The translations under genes were made by a program, and so were the position numbers. Positions 49,316-58,976 of a stretch of 64,000 nt of DNA are shown here, in pieces. The notes below the pieces were generated by a model. It was given only the letters and a program-made list of their open reading frames with translations, made no database searches and was not told the DNA's origin. Source of the stretch: SHZL01 sp031362985 (GTDB taxonomy: Bacteria > Pseudomonadota > Gammaproteobacteria > Xanthomonadales > SZUA-36); assembly GCA_031362985.1 (NCBI GenBank), contig JANLTO010000179.1:1-64000 (forward strand), read 5' to 3'. Numbering within the stretch: the first letter of the stretch is position 1; each line of letters starts with the position of its first letter.

Positions 49316-52069
49316 TCAGCCCGTATTCTGAATACCCAGAGAAATACCGCTGACCGTCGACATCAGCGCCTGCAGCAGTCCATCATCGCTTCGCTCGCCT
49401 GCCCGCCAGCGCCTTAGAAGGTCAATCTGCAATACGTGTAGCGGGTCTACATAGGGATTGCGCAGACGGATATTGCGTTGCAAAGTGCGCTGGTCATCCA
49501 GTAATTCATGCGCCTGCTTGAGTTCCAGAACCCAATGCCTTGCCAGCCTGAATTCCTGCTCAATCAGGGCAAACAACTCACCGTGCTGCGGTGCCGCAAG
49601 GCCGGCATAGCGCCGCCCTATTTCGAGTTCGGATTTCGCCAGCACCATTTCTACATCGTTGACCAGGGCCTGGAAGAAACGCCAGTGCATAAGCAGTTGA
49701 CGCAATGGTTCGATGCCAAATTCTGCAACGGCTTGCTGCAACGCAGTGCCCATGCCAAATACCCCCGGGAACCCTATGCGGGTCTGGGCCCAGGAAAAAA
49801 CCCAAGGAATGGCCCTGAGGTTGCCTATACCTTCGCCGGAACGGCGCGAAGCGGGCCGTGATCCTATGGTCAGGCGTTCAATGACATCAATGGGCGTAAT
49901 CGCCCGAAAAAACGCCGGGAAGCGCGGGTCCTGATACACCAGGTTACGGTAGGTTTCGCGGGAAACTTCCGCCATGCCGCGAAGCACTCTGTCCGCATCC
50001 GGGTGAGCAGCACCGCGGCCCGCTCCGTGCGCGTTCGCGCCGCCGGCAGGCAACATGCTTTGCGTCAGCGTGGCGCCGGCGATCAACTCCAGGTTACGCA
50101 GCGCAATGGGCCGCACGCCGTACTTCTGGTTGATCACTTCGCCCTGCTCAGTCAAGCGCATGTAGCCGTTGACGGAGCCTTCGGGCGCGCCGAGTATGCC
50201 GTTAACCAGGTTGCCACCACCCCGGCTCACCGTGCCACCGCGGCCGTGAAAAAACACAATCTCCACGTCGCGCTGCCGCCCAATCTCGACCAGTTTGCGC
50301 TGCGCTTCCTGCAAAGCCCAGCGTGATGCAACGATGCCGCTGTCCTTGTTGCTGTCGGAATAGCCCACCATGACCACCTGCCGGCCGCCACATGCGTGCA
50401 GGTGTTTGCGATACACCTCCATGTCCAGCAGGAACGACATGATGGCCGGGCCTGCTGCGAGGTCGTCAACAGTTTCGAGCAAGGGCGATATGTCCAGCGC
50501 AGATCCCGGCTGGCGCTGCCCGTTGGCAGCGCGATCCAGAGCTAAGGCGGTCAACACATCATCCGCGCCTTGCGTCATGCTGATGATGAACAAGCCTACG
50601 GCATCGCGGCCAAAACGTCGCCGCGCCGAGGCAATGCTGCGGAATACGGCCAGGGTCTGGCGTAACTCTGCGGAACAGGATTGCTCATCCGGAACAGGTG
50701 GCAAGTCTTCTTGCTGCAACATTGCTGCGAGGCGGCTGCAACGCTCCGGCGCTGACAGGTCCATCCACTCTTTGTCCCCCAGCCAGTCTGCCATGGCGCG
50801 CCGGTGCAACTGCGCATCCTGGCGCACGTCCAGGGTCATCAGGTGAAAACCAAACGTGCGGGCCCGCAACAACAGGCGCTGCACACCAAACAGCCCTGCG
50901 TGCCTGCCTTTGTTGGCCAACAGGCTGGTCTCGATGGCGCCTATGTCGGCGATAAAATCCTCCACGGAAGAATAGGCCAGAGCGCCGTCATCCAGTGTGG
51001 CTTCCAGCCTGGCTGCCACCCACTGCAGCAGGCAACGATAAGGCATATCCCGGTGACGCTGGGGAATGTTGCGGGCCACCGCAGGCATGCTCTGAGTGTA
51101 ATCTTCCAGGCGCTTTGTGATCTCGTGCGAGACACCGATTTCACTGATAGTTTGGCTCAGGTAGCGCCCGAGGCGGCGCACTTCCGGCACGTAGCGCCGG
51201 ATTATTACCTGACGTTGCCGTAGCAGTGTGTCCTCGATGGTTGCCGCGGTGACGTTGGGATTGCCATCCATGTCCCCGCCAACCCACGAGCCGAAATGCA
51301 GAATCAGAGGCTGCGGCCGGGTGCTCGTTTCCTCGCCAAAGTGCTCACTGACCGCAGCAGCCAGTGATTCGTAAAATACCGGCACCACGCGGTACAGGAT
51401 ATCAGTGACGTAAAACAGGATGTTATCCAGTTCATCAGCCACCGAAGGCTTGGCGTGCGGCACCAACCGGGTTTGCCACGCCGAGGTCATTGCCGCGCTG
51501 ATGCGATCCTGTGCGAGGGCATCTTCTTCCGGCGTGAGTTCCGGATTCAAACGCTCAACCAGGCGCAGCACAATGTCGTATTCTTTTTCCTGGATCGTGC
51601 GGCGCGTGGCTTCGGTGGGATGGGCGGTAAACACGGCCTGTATGTGCAGGCCGTCCAGGGCCGTGTGCAGCGCTTCAGGGCTGACTCCTGCATCGCGTAA
51701 ATTGCCCACCGCCGCGGTCAGGCTGCCGCCCTGCGGGGCCGAGCGAGCCCGTTGGTATGCCCGCCGGCGCCGGATTCTGTGCACTTTCTCCGCAAGATTT
51801 ACCATGCGCAGATAAGCGGAAAAGGCGTGAATCACCTGGCGCACTTCCACTGGCCGCAGCTGCGCGAGAACTTCGTCCAATACTGCTATATCGACACTGC
51901 CGGGTTCGCGCCGTAGGATGGCTGCCTTGCGGATAGTTTCGACCAGTTGCAACAAACGTGGGCCGTGCTGTTCCACCAGCATTTGCCCCACCAGCGAGCC
52001 GAGCAGACTCACATCCGCGCGCAGTGGCCAGTCCTTTTCGGGTAAATCGACGAGACGAATTTCAGTCAT
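49316..52069 (-). CDS. ppc: Phosphoenolpyruvate carboxylase
   Basis: 917 residues, slightly longer than the 883 of E. coli. The catalytic His region is VFTAHPTEATRRTIQ, the Lys region GYSDSNKDSGIVASRW, and the glycine-rich loop FHGRGGTVSRGGGN; the C-terminus ends ISLGIQNTG as in the family. It carboxylates PEP to oxaloacetate to refill the TCA cycle. It is 7 bp downstream of the serA-like gene, so serC-serA-ppc form one unit. Confidence 0.97.
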   Translation of the reverse strand: MTEIRLVDLPEKDWPLRADVSLLGSLVGQMLVEQHGPRLLQLVETIRKAAILRREPGSVDIAVLDEVLAQLRPVEVRQVIHAFSAYLRMVNLAEKVHRIRRRRAYQRARSAPQGGSLTAAVGNLRDAGVSPEALHTALDGLHIQAVFTAHPTEATRRTIQEKEYDIVLRLVERLNPELTPEEDALAQDRISAAMTSAWQTRLVPHAKPSVADELDNILFYVTDILYRVVPVFYESLAAAVSEHFGEETSTRPQPLILHFGSWVGGDMDGNPNVTAATIEDTLLRQRQVIIRRYVPEVRRLGRYLSQTISEIGVSHEITKRLEDYTQSMPAVARNIPQRHRDMPYRCLLQWVAARLEATLDDGALAYSSVEDFIADIGAIETSLLANKGRHAGLFGVQRLLLRARTFGFHLMTLDVRQDAQLHRRAMADWLGDKEWMDLSAPERCSRLAAMLQQEDLPPVPDEQSCSAELRQTLAVFRSIASARRRFGRDAVGLFIISMTQGADDVLTALALDRAANGQRQPGSALDISPLLETVDDLAAGPAIMSFLLDMEVYRKHLHACGGRQVVMVGYSDSNKDSGIVASRWALQEAQRKLVEIGRQRDVEIVFFHGRGGTVSRGGGNLVNGILGAPEGSVNGYMRLTEQGEVINQKYGVRPIALRNLELIAGATLTQSMLPAGGANAHGAGRGAAHPDADRVLRGMAEVSRETYRNLVYQDPRFPAFFRAITPIDVIERLTIGSRPASRRSGEGIGNLRAIPWVFSWAQTRIGFPGVFGMGTALQQAVAEFGIEPLRQLLMHWRFFQALVNDVEMVLAKSELEIGRRYAGLAAPQHGELFALIEQEFRLARHWVLELKQAHELLDDQRTLQRNIRLRNPYVDPLHVLQIDLLRRWRAGERSDDGLLQALMSTVSGISLGIQNTG

Positions 52070-52076
52070 GCAGCGT

Positions 52077-53246
52077 TCACACCATGCGCACGCGAATTAC
52101 GCCGTCCGCACGGGCAATTGCCTGAATTATGCCTGCTCCCGGGTTGTTCTCAACATCGATAATATTGTACGCGACGTCACCGCGGCTTTTGTTCACCATG
52201 TCACTCACATTGATATTACTGTCGGCCAGTACTGACAGCACCGAGCCCAGCACGCGGGGTACATTGTCATTACTGAACGTAATGCGAAACCCGCCGTTGC
52301 GCGCCATTTGCGTAGCCGGAAAATTAACCGAATTGGTGATGTTGCCATTGGCCAGGAAATCGATCAGCTGGTCTGCAGCCATTACCGCACAATTTTCTTC
52401 CGCCTCTTTCGTACTCGCCCCAATGTGAGGTAAAAGCAATGCGTTATTGCGGCCCAACAATGCCGGAATGGGAAAATCAGTCACATAATTTGCCAAATGG
52501 CCGCTGTCCAGTGCCGCTATAACCGCGGACACGTCTACAATCTCCTCGCGCGCAAAATTCAACAGGCGTGCACCACGTTTCATGCGTGCAATAGCTTCGC
52601 GATTAAGCAGGTGACGGGTTTGCTCGATTGCCGGAACGTGCAGAGTTACGAAATCGGACAAGCTCAACAGGGCTTCAAGGCTATCCACTTTTTGCACGCG
52701 GTGAGACAAACGCCAGGCGCCTTCCACTGATATGGCGGGATCGTAGCCAGCCACGTTCATGCCCAGTTCCAACGCCATGTTGGCCACCATGGCGCCTATT
52801 GCCCCAAGACCGATCACCCCCAGGGTCTTACCCGCAACTTCCGTGCCGGCGAAACGTTTCTTTTCCTGCTCCATCTTGCGGGCCATTTCTGCGGAATCCT
52901 CGATTCCTTTCAGCTCCTGCACAAAATTCATCCCGCCAACGATGTTACGGGAACTCAGAAACAATGCCGCCGCTACCAGTTCCTTCACGGCATTGGCGTT
53001 GGCTCCAGGCGTATTGAACACCACGATGCCACGATGACTGTACTCTGCCACGGGGACATTGTTCACGCCGGCCCCGGCGCGCGCCACGGCCACCAGGCTG
53101 GCTGGCACGGCTTCTCCATGCAGCTTGTGACTGCGCAGCAGGCACGCGTCTGCATCAGCCAGGTCCGGGGCAACCAGGTAATTCCCGGCGGGGAACCGGC
53201 TCAAGCCCAGCCCGGAAATCTTGTCGTACGTGCGAACTCGGAACAT
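52077..53246 (-). CDS. serA: D-3-phosphoglycerate dehydrogenase, ACT-domain type
   Basis: 389 residues from the ATG at 53246 (MFRVRTYDKISGLGL). The NAD-binding motif is GVIGLGAIGAMVANMALELGMNVAGYDP, the substrate Arg/Glu/His set includes ARAGAGVNNV and LPHIGASTKEAEENC, and the last ~75 residues form an ACT domain (LGSVLSVLADSNINVSDM) for serine feedback. It makes 3-phosphohydroxypyruvate, the substrate of the SerC encoded immediately upstream, 7 bp away. Confidence 0.92.
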   Translation of the reverse strand: MFRVRTYDKISGLGLSRFPAGNYLVAPDLADADACLLRSHKLHGEAVPASLVAVARAGAGVNNVPVAEYSHRGIVVFNTPGANANAVKELVAAALFLSSRNIVGGMNFVQELKGIEDSAEMARKMEQEKKRFAGTEVAGKTLGVIGLGAIGAMVANMALELGMNVAGYDPAISVEGAWRLSHRVQKVDSLEALLSLSDFVTLHVPAIEQTRHLLNREAIARMKRGARLLNFAREEIVDVSAVIAALDSGHLANYVTDFPIPALLGRNNALLLPHIGASTKEAEENCAVMAADQLIDFLANGNITNSVNFPATQMARNGGFRITFSNDNVPRVLGSVLSVLADSNINVSDMVNKSRGDVAYNIIDVENNPGAGIIQAIARADGVIRVRMV

Positions 53247-53253
53247 GGTGCAA

Positions 53254-54372
53254 TCAATCCTTTTGTACGCTGGCAAATGCCCATTCCAGCCAGGGCATGA
53301 GTTTTTCCAGGTTGGAAGTTTCTACTGTTGCGCCACACCAGATGCGTAACCCTGCTGGCGCGTCGCGATATGCGCCGATATCCAGTGCCACATGCTCGGC
53401 CTCCAGCAATTTAACCACGGCCTTGACCTGTTCCGGTGCGAGATCCAGGGTCATGCACACGCTGGTATTGGATCGGGCAGCGGGGCTACAGGCGAGAAAA
53501 TGTATCCAATCATGGCTGGCGATAAATTTTTCGAGCACCGCGAGATTGCGCTGCGAACGCGCGATAGTTTCCTGCAATCCGCCGATCTTTTCGGCCCAGT
53601 CTAGTGCGTCGAGGTAATCAGCGACGCACAGCATGGAGGGGGTATTGATGGTTTCTCCACTGAAAATCCCATCGATCAGTCTGCCGCCCTTGGTCATGCG
53701 GAAAATCTTGGGCAGAGGCCAGGGTGGGGTGTAAGTTTCCAACCGTTCTAGTGCGCGGGGACTGAGTATCAACATTCCATGCGCACCTTCGCCACCCAGA
53801 ACTTTTTGCCAGCTGAAAGTGACGACATCCAGTTTCTCCCATGGCAGCGGCATGGCGAAAACCGCCGAGGTTGCATCGCACAGGGTGAGGCCGGTGCGAT
53901 CGGCGCTGATCCAGTCACCATCGGGCACCCTGACGCCAGATGTCGTTCCGTTCCAGGTGAATACGATGTCATGATCCGGATTAGCCTGACCGAGGTCGGG
54001 CAGTTCACCGTAAGGCGCCCAAAACGAACGCAGTTCACCAATTTTCAGTTGTTGTGCAAGGTCGCTGGCCCAGCCTTCCCCAAAGGACTCCCAGGAAAAT
54101 ACATCCACCGGGCGGGGCCCAAGCAATGACCACATGGCCATTTCAAATGCTCCCGTATCCGAAGCAGGGACCACCCCTACCCGGTACCCGGCGGGTAATT
54201 CGAGAAGTTGCGCAGTCCGGCTGCACACACGTCCCAACACGGACTTGCCCAGCGCAGAACGATGTGACCTGCCCAGGGTGTCCAATTGCAGAGTCGCTAC
54301 GTCGTAGCCTGGCCGCTTGCTGCAAGGGCCGGAAGAAAAATTCGGGTTACCCGGTTTAACCGATGGTTTCAT
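53254..54372 (-). CDS. serC: Phosphoserine aminotransferase (archaeal/alphaproteobacterial type)
   Basis: 372 residues from the ATG at 54372 (MKPSVKPGNPNFSSGPCSKRPGY), with AGGAAAG upstream; a frame starting 48 bp earlier lacks it. The PLP lysine is in VVTFSWQKVLGGEGAHG. The FSSGPCSKRPGY start and length place it in the divergent SerC subfamily seen in alphaproteobacteria and Methanosarcina rather than the E. coli type. It converts phosphohydroxypyruvate to phosphoserine. Together with serA downstream it encodes two successive steps of serine synthesis. Confidence 0.93.
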   Translation of the reverse strand: MKPSVKPGNPNFSSGPCSKRPGYDVATLQLDTLGRSHRSALGKSVLGRVCSRTAQLLELPAGYRVGVVPASDTGAFEMAMWSLLGPRPVDVFSWESFGEGWASDLAQQLKIGELRSFWAPYGELPDLGQANPDHDIVFTWNGTTSGVRVPDGDWISADRTGLTLCDATSAVFAMPLPWEKLDVVTFSWQKVLGGEGAHGMLILSPRALERLETYTPPWPLPKIFRMTKGGRLIDGIFSGETINTPSMLCVADYLDALDWAEKIGGLQETIARSQRNLAVLEKFIASHDWIHFLACSPAARSNTSVCMTLDLAPEQVKAVVKLLEAEHVALDIGAYRDAPAGLRIWCGATVETSNLEKLMPWLEWAFASVQKD

Positions 54373-54570
54373 TAACTTTCCTGGAGTTGCTGGTATTGGT
54401 GAAAACGTTTCGACCGCCACTGACCACCCACCCTGCCAAAGCTGGGACTGGGGCCCGGATCAGTTCATGCAAGCCGTGAATCTGTGCCTGGGGAAAGAAC
54501 TTTTTCGGCGCACAGATTACCACGATTTTGCTTCGTTTCAGCGCGGGCGGAAGGTAATGGCCTGCAGGTT

Positions 54571-54579
54571 TGCTATGAT
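54571..54579 (+). promoter_or_regulatory. Extended -10 promoter of the TPR lipoprotein gene
   Basis: TGCTATGAT fits the extended -10 consensus (TGnTATGAT). The predicted start site lies about 28 bases before the ATG at 54614, which supports that start over in-frame ATGs at 54557 and 54575. The -35 region is weak, as expected for extended -10 promoters. Confidence 0.5.
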
Positions 54580-54613
54580 ACTTCCATCTGCACGGCTTGG
54601 CCGTGCGTTCGCC

Positions 54614-55762
54614 ATGTCAAACAGATGCCATACCGGTGCTGTTGCGTACGTCAGAAGCGGGGTCTTTTTGCTGGCCCTGCTGCTCGGTGCTTGCGCGTCA
54701 ATAGGCCCTTCAACACCGACCTTCCCGGCCCTGCAGAACCGCGCGCCGGTCGAGGTTCCCGACGAAGATTTCCAGTCGGTTTCCGCGCCCATGGAAGAAT
54801 TTCTGGACCAGTACGTCCCAATGACGGACAGCGCCGAAACACGCTCATGGAACATGGCTTTTTCGGTCACCAATCGCACCGTGATGCCCTTTGAATACGA
54901 CCCGAATTTAACCCAGACCGCGGCGCAAACTTTTGCATCCCACGAGGGCAACTGCCTGTCATTTTCCAGCATGCTCGTGGCTATGGCGCGGAACCGTGGC
55001 CTGAAAGCCTGGTACCAGGAAGTGGAAATCCCGCCGCAGTGGTCCAACGTAAAAAATACCTTGCTGGTCAGTAAGCATATCAACGTGGTTGTGGAAGGCT
55101 CGGTCGGGCAGTGGGTAGTTGATATCAGCGGTGAGCGTGCAGCGATCTCGCGCAAGGTAAAACGTATCACTGACGCAGAGGCCCTGGCTCAGTTCTACAA
55201 CAATCTGGGGGCTGGCGCCCTGGTGGGCGGCCATTTAGCCCCGGCTTATGCCTACATTACCAAAGCCTTGCGCACCGAGCCGAACCGTGCGTACCTGTGG
55301 TCAAACCTTGCCGTCGTGTACAGCCGTAATGGACAGCGCGACGATGCAGCCGCGACCTACCAGATCGCGCTTGAGTACGAACCAAATAATGCCGTTGCCG
55401 CCAACAACCTTTACCTGATCTACGAGAATGCAGGCAGGCACGAAGAGGCGCAAAAACTGCTTAACAGGGTCGAGCGCCACCGCCGCAAAAACCCATACTA
55501 CTTGTATCACTTGTCTGAACAGGCGTTTAGTGAAGGCCGCTACCTGGAATCACGGGAAATGCTGGAGGAAGCAATAGAAATGAATGCGGAGGAGTACCGT
55601 TTCCACTACGAGCTGGCGCGGCTGCTGGCAACCGAAGGAAACCTGGTCGAGGCCCAGGCGAGCCTGGACCGCGCACTTGAGCTGGTGCCGGAACTCGATC
55701 GCGTGTACAACGGCTGGACGAATGGAGTCCAGTTGGACTCGCTTCCACCCCTGCCCAACTAA
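54614..55762 (+). CDS. TPR lipoprotein with transglutaminase-like domain
   Basis: 382 residues from the ATG at 54614, chosen for signal length and because a -10 element lies just upstream. A lipoprotein signal is present (VFLLALLLGACASIG). Residues ~75-190 form a transglutaminase/peptidase-like core with Cys in HEGNCLSFSSMLVAMARNRG, His in SKHINVVVEG and Asp in WVVDISG. Three or four TPRs follow (NRAYLWSNLAVVYSRNGQRDDAAATYQIALEYEPN and repeats). Such proteins act in the envelope as peptidoglycan- or protein-processing scaffolds; the substrate is unknown. Divergent from serC. Confidence 0.82.
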   Translation: MSNRCHTGAVAYVRSGVFLLALLLGACASIGPSTPTFPALQNRAPVEVPDEDFQSVSAPMEEFLDQYVPMTDSAETRSWNMAFSVTNRTVMPFEYDPNLTQTAAQTFASHEGNCLSFSSMLVAMARNRGLKAWYQEVEIPPQWSNVKNTLLVSKHINVVVEGSVGQWVVDISGERAAISRKVKRITDAEALAQFYNNLGAGALVGGHLAPAYAYITKALRTEPNRAYLWSNLAVVYSRNGQRDDAAATYQIALEYEPNNAVAANNLYLIYENAGRHEEAQKLLNRVERHRRKNPYYLYHLSEQAFSEGRYLESREMLEEAIEMNAEEYRFHYELARLLATEGNLVEAQASLDRALELVPELDRVYNGWTNGVQLDSLPPLPN

Positions 55763-55768
55763 TCCACT

Positions 55769-55787
55769 CGGCATGCCCGCAATGCCG
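55769..55787. terminator. Small hairpin between convergent genes
   Basis: CGGCAT, loop GCCCGCA, ATGCCG between the ends of the TPR lipoprotein and the aminotransferase genes. Only 6 bp and no U-tract; a weak candidate. Confidence 0.3.
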
Positions 55788-55801
55788 CATCGCCAACCCG
55801 G

Positions 55802-57022
55802 TCATGCAGCCATCGATATCAACGCTGCTTCCATGCGCGCAAACACCACTGCCATCTGCAAAGCATCCGGCAGCATGGTGATGCGAAAATGATCGCAATA
55901 CGGCACATTGAACGTTGATCCCGGAGCAATGAGCAGGTGCTGTTTTTCCAGTAGTTCCATGGCAAAGGCGCGGTCGTTGAACCCTGGCAGCAAGTCCGCA
56001 TCGACCCGCAGGAATCCGTAGATCGCGCCATCGGGTACGCATAGGGAGAGAAAACGACTATTGGCAGCTCCGGTGCTTATGGCTTGGCGTGATTCGAACA
56101 ACCTGCCTCCCGGGGCGGTCAGTTGCAGGATGCTTTGAAACCCGCCCAATGCAGTTTGCATGGCCCATTGCCCGGGAACGGAAGCACACAGGCGCAAAGA
56201 AGCGAGCAGCTCAACAGCATGCAGATAGTCTGCTGCGTGGTCGCGATAACCGCTGAATATCATCCATCCCACGCGGTAACCACAGGCACGGTACACCTTG
56301 GACAGGCCGTTGAACGTGACGCACAGGGTTTCGTGGACCAGGCTGGCCATGGGTACGTGCACCGCCCCGTCATACAGAATCTGGTCGTAGATTTCATCGC
56401 TGAATACGATCAGTCCATGCTGGTCAGCCAGTTGGGCAATGGCCCTGAGCACGTCCGCATGGTACACGGCCCCGGTCGGATTGTTCGGGTTGATCAGGAC
56501 TATGGCCCGGGTCCGGGGTGTGATCAGCGCGGCAATCTCTTCCGGATCAGGCTGGAAGTGACTTTCCGGACGGCAGTGGTAATACACCGGCCTGCCATGA
56601 TTGAGCGTTATCGAAGCGGTCCACAAGGGGTAGTCCGGGCTGGGTACCAGCACCTCGTCACCGCTGTTAAGCAACGCCCGCATGGCCAGTTCGATGCATT
56701 CGCTAACGCCATTGCCGATGAAGACGTCATCCGCCGTGACATCCATGATGCCACGGCTTTGCTGTTGTAAGACTACCGCCTCGCGTGCAGGGAAAATGCC
56801 TTTCTGATGGCAATAGGCTTCGGCCTGGTGGAGGTTCTCAATCATGGCCAGTCGCATGGTCTCTGGCGTACGGTAACCAAAAAGACCGGGGTTTCCGATA
56901 TTCAGGGAAATGATTTCGTAACCCTGATGCTCCAGCTGTGCCGCCCGTGCAGCCAATTCGCCACGAATTTCGTAGCGAACTCCCTTTAGGGATGCATTGG
57001 TGCGGATTGGTGCCCGGCTCAT
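55802..57022 (-). CDS. alaA: Class I aminotransferase, AlaA-like
   Basis: 406 residues. The PLP lysine lies in TFNGLSKVYRACGYRVGWM; NPNNPTGAVY, FSDEIYDQILYD and the substrate Arg in DHFRITMLP complete the fold-type I pattern. RYEIRGELAARAAQLEHQGYEIISLNIGNPGLFGY is characteristic of E. coli AlaA (YfbQ), which makes alanine from pyruvate and glutamate. The DUF885 gene upstream is only 9 bp away, so both may be co-transcribed. Confidence 0.88.
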   Translation of the reverse strand: MSRAPIRTNASLKGVRYEIRGELAARAAQLEHQGYEIISLNIGNPGLFGYRTPETMRLAMIENLHQAEAYCHQKGIFPAREAVVLQQQSRGIMDVTADDVFIGNGVSECIELAMRALLNSGDEVLVPSPDYPLWTASITLNHGRPVYYHCRPESHFQPDPEEIAALITPRTRAIVLINPNNPTGAVYHADVLRAIAQLADQHGLIVFSDEIYDQILYDGAVHVPMASLVHETLCVTFNGLSKVYRACGYRVGWMIFSGYRDHAADYLHAVELLASLRLCASVPGQWAMQTALGGFQSILQLTAPGGRLFESRQAISTGAANSRFLSLCVPDGAIYGFLRVDADLLPGFNDRAFAMELLEKQHLLIAPGSTFNVPYCDHFRITMLPDALQMAVVFARMEAALISMAA

Positions 57023-57031
57023 CTTGACCGC

Positions 57032-58876
57032 TTACTTTTCAGGTTTCAGCATGTATTCGCGGATGGCAAAAAACGGCGGTGATCCTGCTCCCACCAAACG
57101 TTCGTTGAAATCTTTCCAGCTGAAGGCGCTGCCACGTTCTGCACGATATTCCGTGAGAATGTTTTCAATCGCCAATTGGCCGGCGAAATAGGTCGTAAGC
57201 TGAACAGAGCTGAGCTTGGCCCGAACCAACTTGCCACGCGCCTCACCCTCTTCCTGGAAACCCTGCTCCATCATCATGCGCACCGCTTCCTCTTCCGGCC
57301 AGTTGGTGCGCTGTAGGCGGATGTCGATAATTGCGTTGATGAGGGAACGCAAAACCAGCTTGTCATCCACCATGTGCTGCAATTGCACACCCCACGGCTC
57401 ATCGGGGTACACGGTGTAACCGAGGTCCACCAGTTGCGTTGCAATATAGGTTGCCCAACCTTCCACCATGGGCCCGTTCCAGAACACCTTGGGGATAACC
57501 CGCTCCGAGCGATTGGAATATTCAAGTTGCACGAAGTGACCGGGCACCCCTTCGTGGATATACACCAGCGCCAGTGCCGGCCGGTTGTACTCTTTGAGGA
57601 AATCTTCAGAACCTTTGAGGAACTCAAGATCCCAGAACCACACAGACTCAAGCTGTGGCTCAAATGGCGGGGCAGTCTGGATTTGCGCGACCGCATTGCC
57701 TGCGAGGTGAGGCGGCACTGGCTCAATGCGCAGCTTGGATGCAGGCGGAAGATCCATCAGGTTCTGTTCACGCACAAAGCTGGTAATGGAATCAGCCAAG
57801 GCAAAGCTGTCGGCAATCAGTGTGTCGGTGGTAGAACGGTCTTCTGACAACTTGTTGAACACATCCCGCACCACGTGCTGGTCATCGAGATCAGCCTGCT
57901 TCTTGATGCTGCCAAGCTTGATTTCCTCTGCCAGGTAGGCATCGTGAATCTCGCGACCTGCGCTGACCAGTTCAGCGCGTTTCAGCGCCAGCCAACCATG
58001 CGCCACGGCAAGCAAGCTGCCGGGATCCAGCGGGTAGTCCATCTGCAGGGCATACTTTTCGTCGTACAGTTCCGCGCCGAGACGCCAGATGCTGTTTTCC
58101 CTGGGTCCCAGGGTTTTATCCACCCACTGCGCAAAGTCATTGATGCGGGTTACTGCAGTCGCGCAGGCGGCCTTGATCGACGCTTGCTCTTCCGCCCCGA
58201 GCCCGGACGACTGCAATAGCTGCGGCACGGTTTTGTCGTACAGCCCGCCTTTGGCAGTAAGCCCTTCCAGGCGTTGCAAGGTAACCATTTTTTCCACTTC
58301 CGTGGGTTTGACCGAGCCCGGCTGTAACAACAACTGGACCTGGTCCAGCATAATCGGGGTAGCAGCACAGCGTGCCCCGAAACTCTGCAGCCGTTGGTCA
58401 GCAGGAGCGTAATCACGCAACATCAGCCCGGACATGGCTTCACCCAGGGTAGTTGCCCAGTTCAGAACATTGGTCTGGGACCCAAGGCGCTCAATCTGGA
58501 ATTGGTCCAGGGTAACTTTCTGTGTAAGGATGTGCAGATCAATCTGGTCAGGCCGGGACAGGCTTTCCGGATCAATTTGCAACAAACGGCTTAGCAGGAA
58601 CGTCCGCCCTGCCCTATCGACCGCCAGGCGCTCAGCAGAGGCATCCGGTAAGAGGTCGTCATAATAGCTGAGGTCGTCTCCCTTGCCATGCACGCCAAGC
58701 GTGGTGCTCTGGCTGGGGTCTTCCTCGAGGATGAATTCGATGTACAAGCGGCCAAGGCGGTCAATGCTGTTTTCCGCGGTGACCCGGCCTTGCCATTCGT
58801 CCAGCGAGAATCCGGCGAATGCGGCAGACGACATGAACAAGCCAGCAATAATGACGGGTAAAGTGAAATGTCGCAT
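57032..58876 (-). CDS. Exported DUF885 family metallopeptidase-like protein (2)
   Basis: 614 residues with signal peptide MRHFTLPVIIAGLFMSSAAFAG. The zinc site is YIHEGVPGHFVQLEY (near residue 442), with MVEGWATYIATQL downstream; compare HEAVPGHH and FVEGWGLYAE in the gene at 11962-13776, with which it shares overall architecture but only modest similarity. The second histidine pattern HF instead of HH is seen in part of the family. Probably a periplasmic peptidase. Confidence 0.85.
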   Translation of the reverse strand: MRHFTLPVIIAGLFMSSAAFAGFSLDEWQGRVTAENSIDRLGRLYIEFILEEDPSQSTTLGVHGKGDDLSYYDDLLPDASAERLAVDRAGRTFLLSRLLQIDPESLSRPDQIDLHILTQKVTLDQFQIERLGSQTNVLNWATTLGEAMSGLMLRDYAPADQRLQSFGARCAATPIMLDQVQLLLQPGSVKPTEVEKMVTLQRLEGLTAKGGLYDKTVPQLLQSSGLGAEEQASIKAACATAVTRINDFAQWVDKTLGPRENSIWRLGAELYDEKYALQMDYPLDPGSLLAVAHGWLALKRAELVSAGREIHDAYLAEEIKLGSIKKQADLDDQHVVRDVFNKLSEDRSTTDTLIADSFALADSITSFVREQNLMDLPPASKLRIEPVPPHLAGNAVAQIQTAPPFEPQLESVWFWDLEFLKGSEDFLKEYNRPALALVYIHEGVPGHFVQLEYSNRSERVIPKVFWNGPMVEGWATYIATQLVDLGYTVYPDEPWGVQLQHMVDDKLVLRSLINAIIDIRLQRTNWPEEEAVRMMMEQGFQEEGEARGKLVRAKLSSVQLTTYFAGQLAIENILTEYRAERGSAFSWKDFNERLVGAGSPPFFAIREYMLKPEK

Positions 58877-58939
58877 GATGGTGATCCGGAAACTGTGGTG
58901 GGTGCGGCAGGATACATCAAACTACCCGGGTTAGTCTCC

Positions 58940-58960
58940 CCTGGAAAAGACTTTTCCGGG
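58940..58960 (-). terminator. Candidate terminator of the pst operon
   Basis: A 9-bp stem with one wobble (CCTGGAAAA, loop GAC, TTTTCCGGG) lies 17 bp past the end of the last pst gene and before the DUF885 gene. The stem is clear but there is no U-tract on the - strand. Confidence 0.5.
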
Positions 58961-58976
58961 CCGGGTACACACGTCG

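Noticed and set aside
54317..54613. N-terminal extension of the TPR lipoprotein frame
   Set aside because: It overlaps the start of serC, lacks coding character, and a -10 element and lipoprotein signal support the start at 54614.
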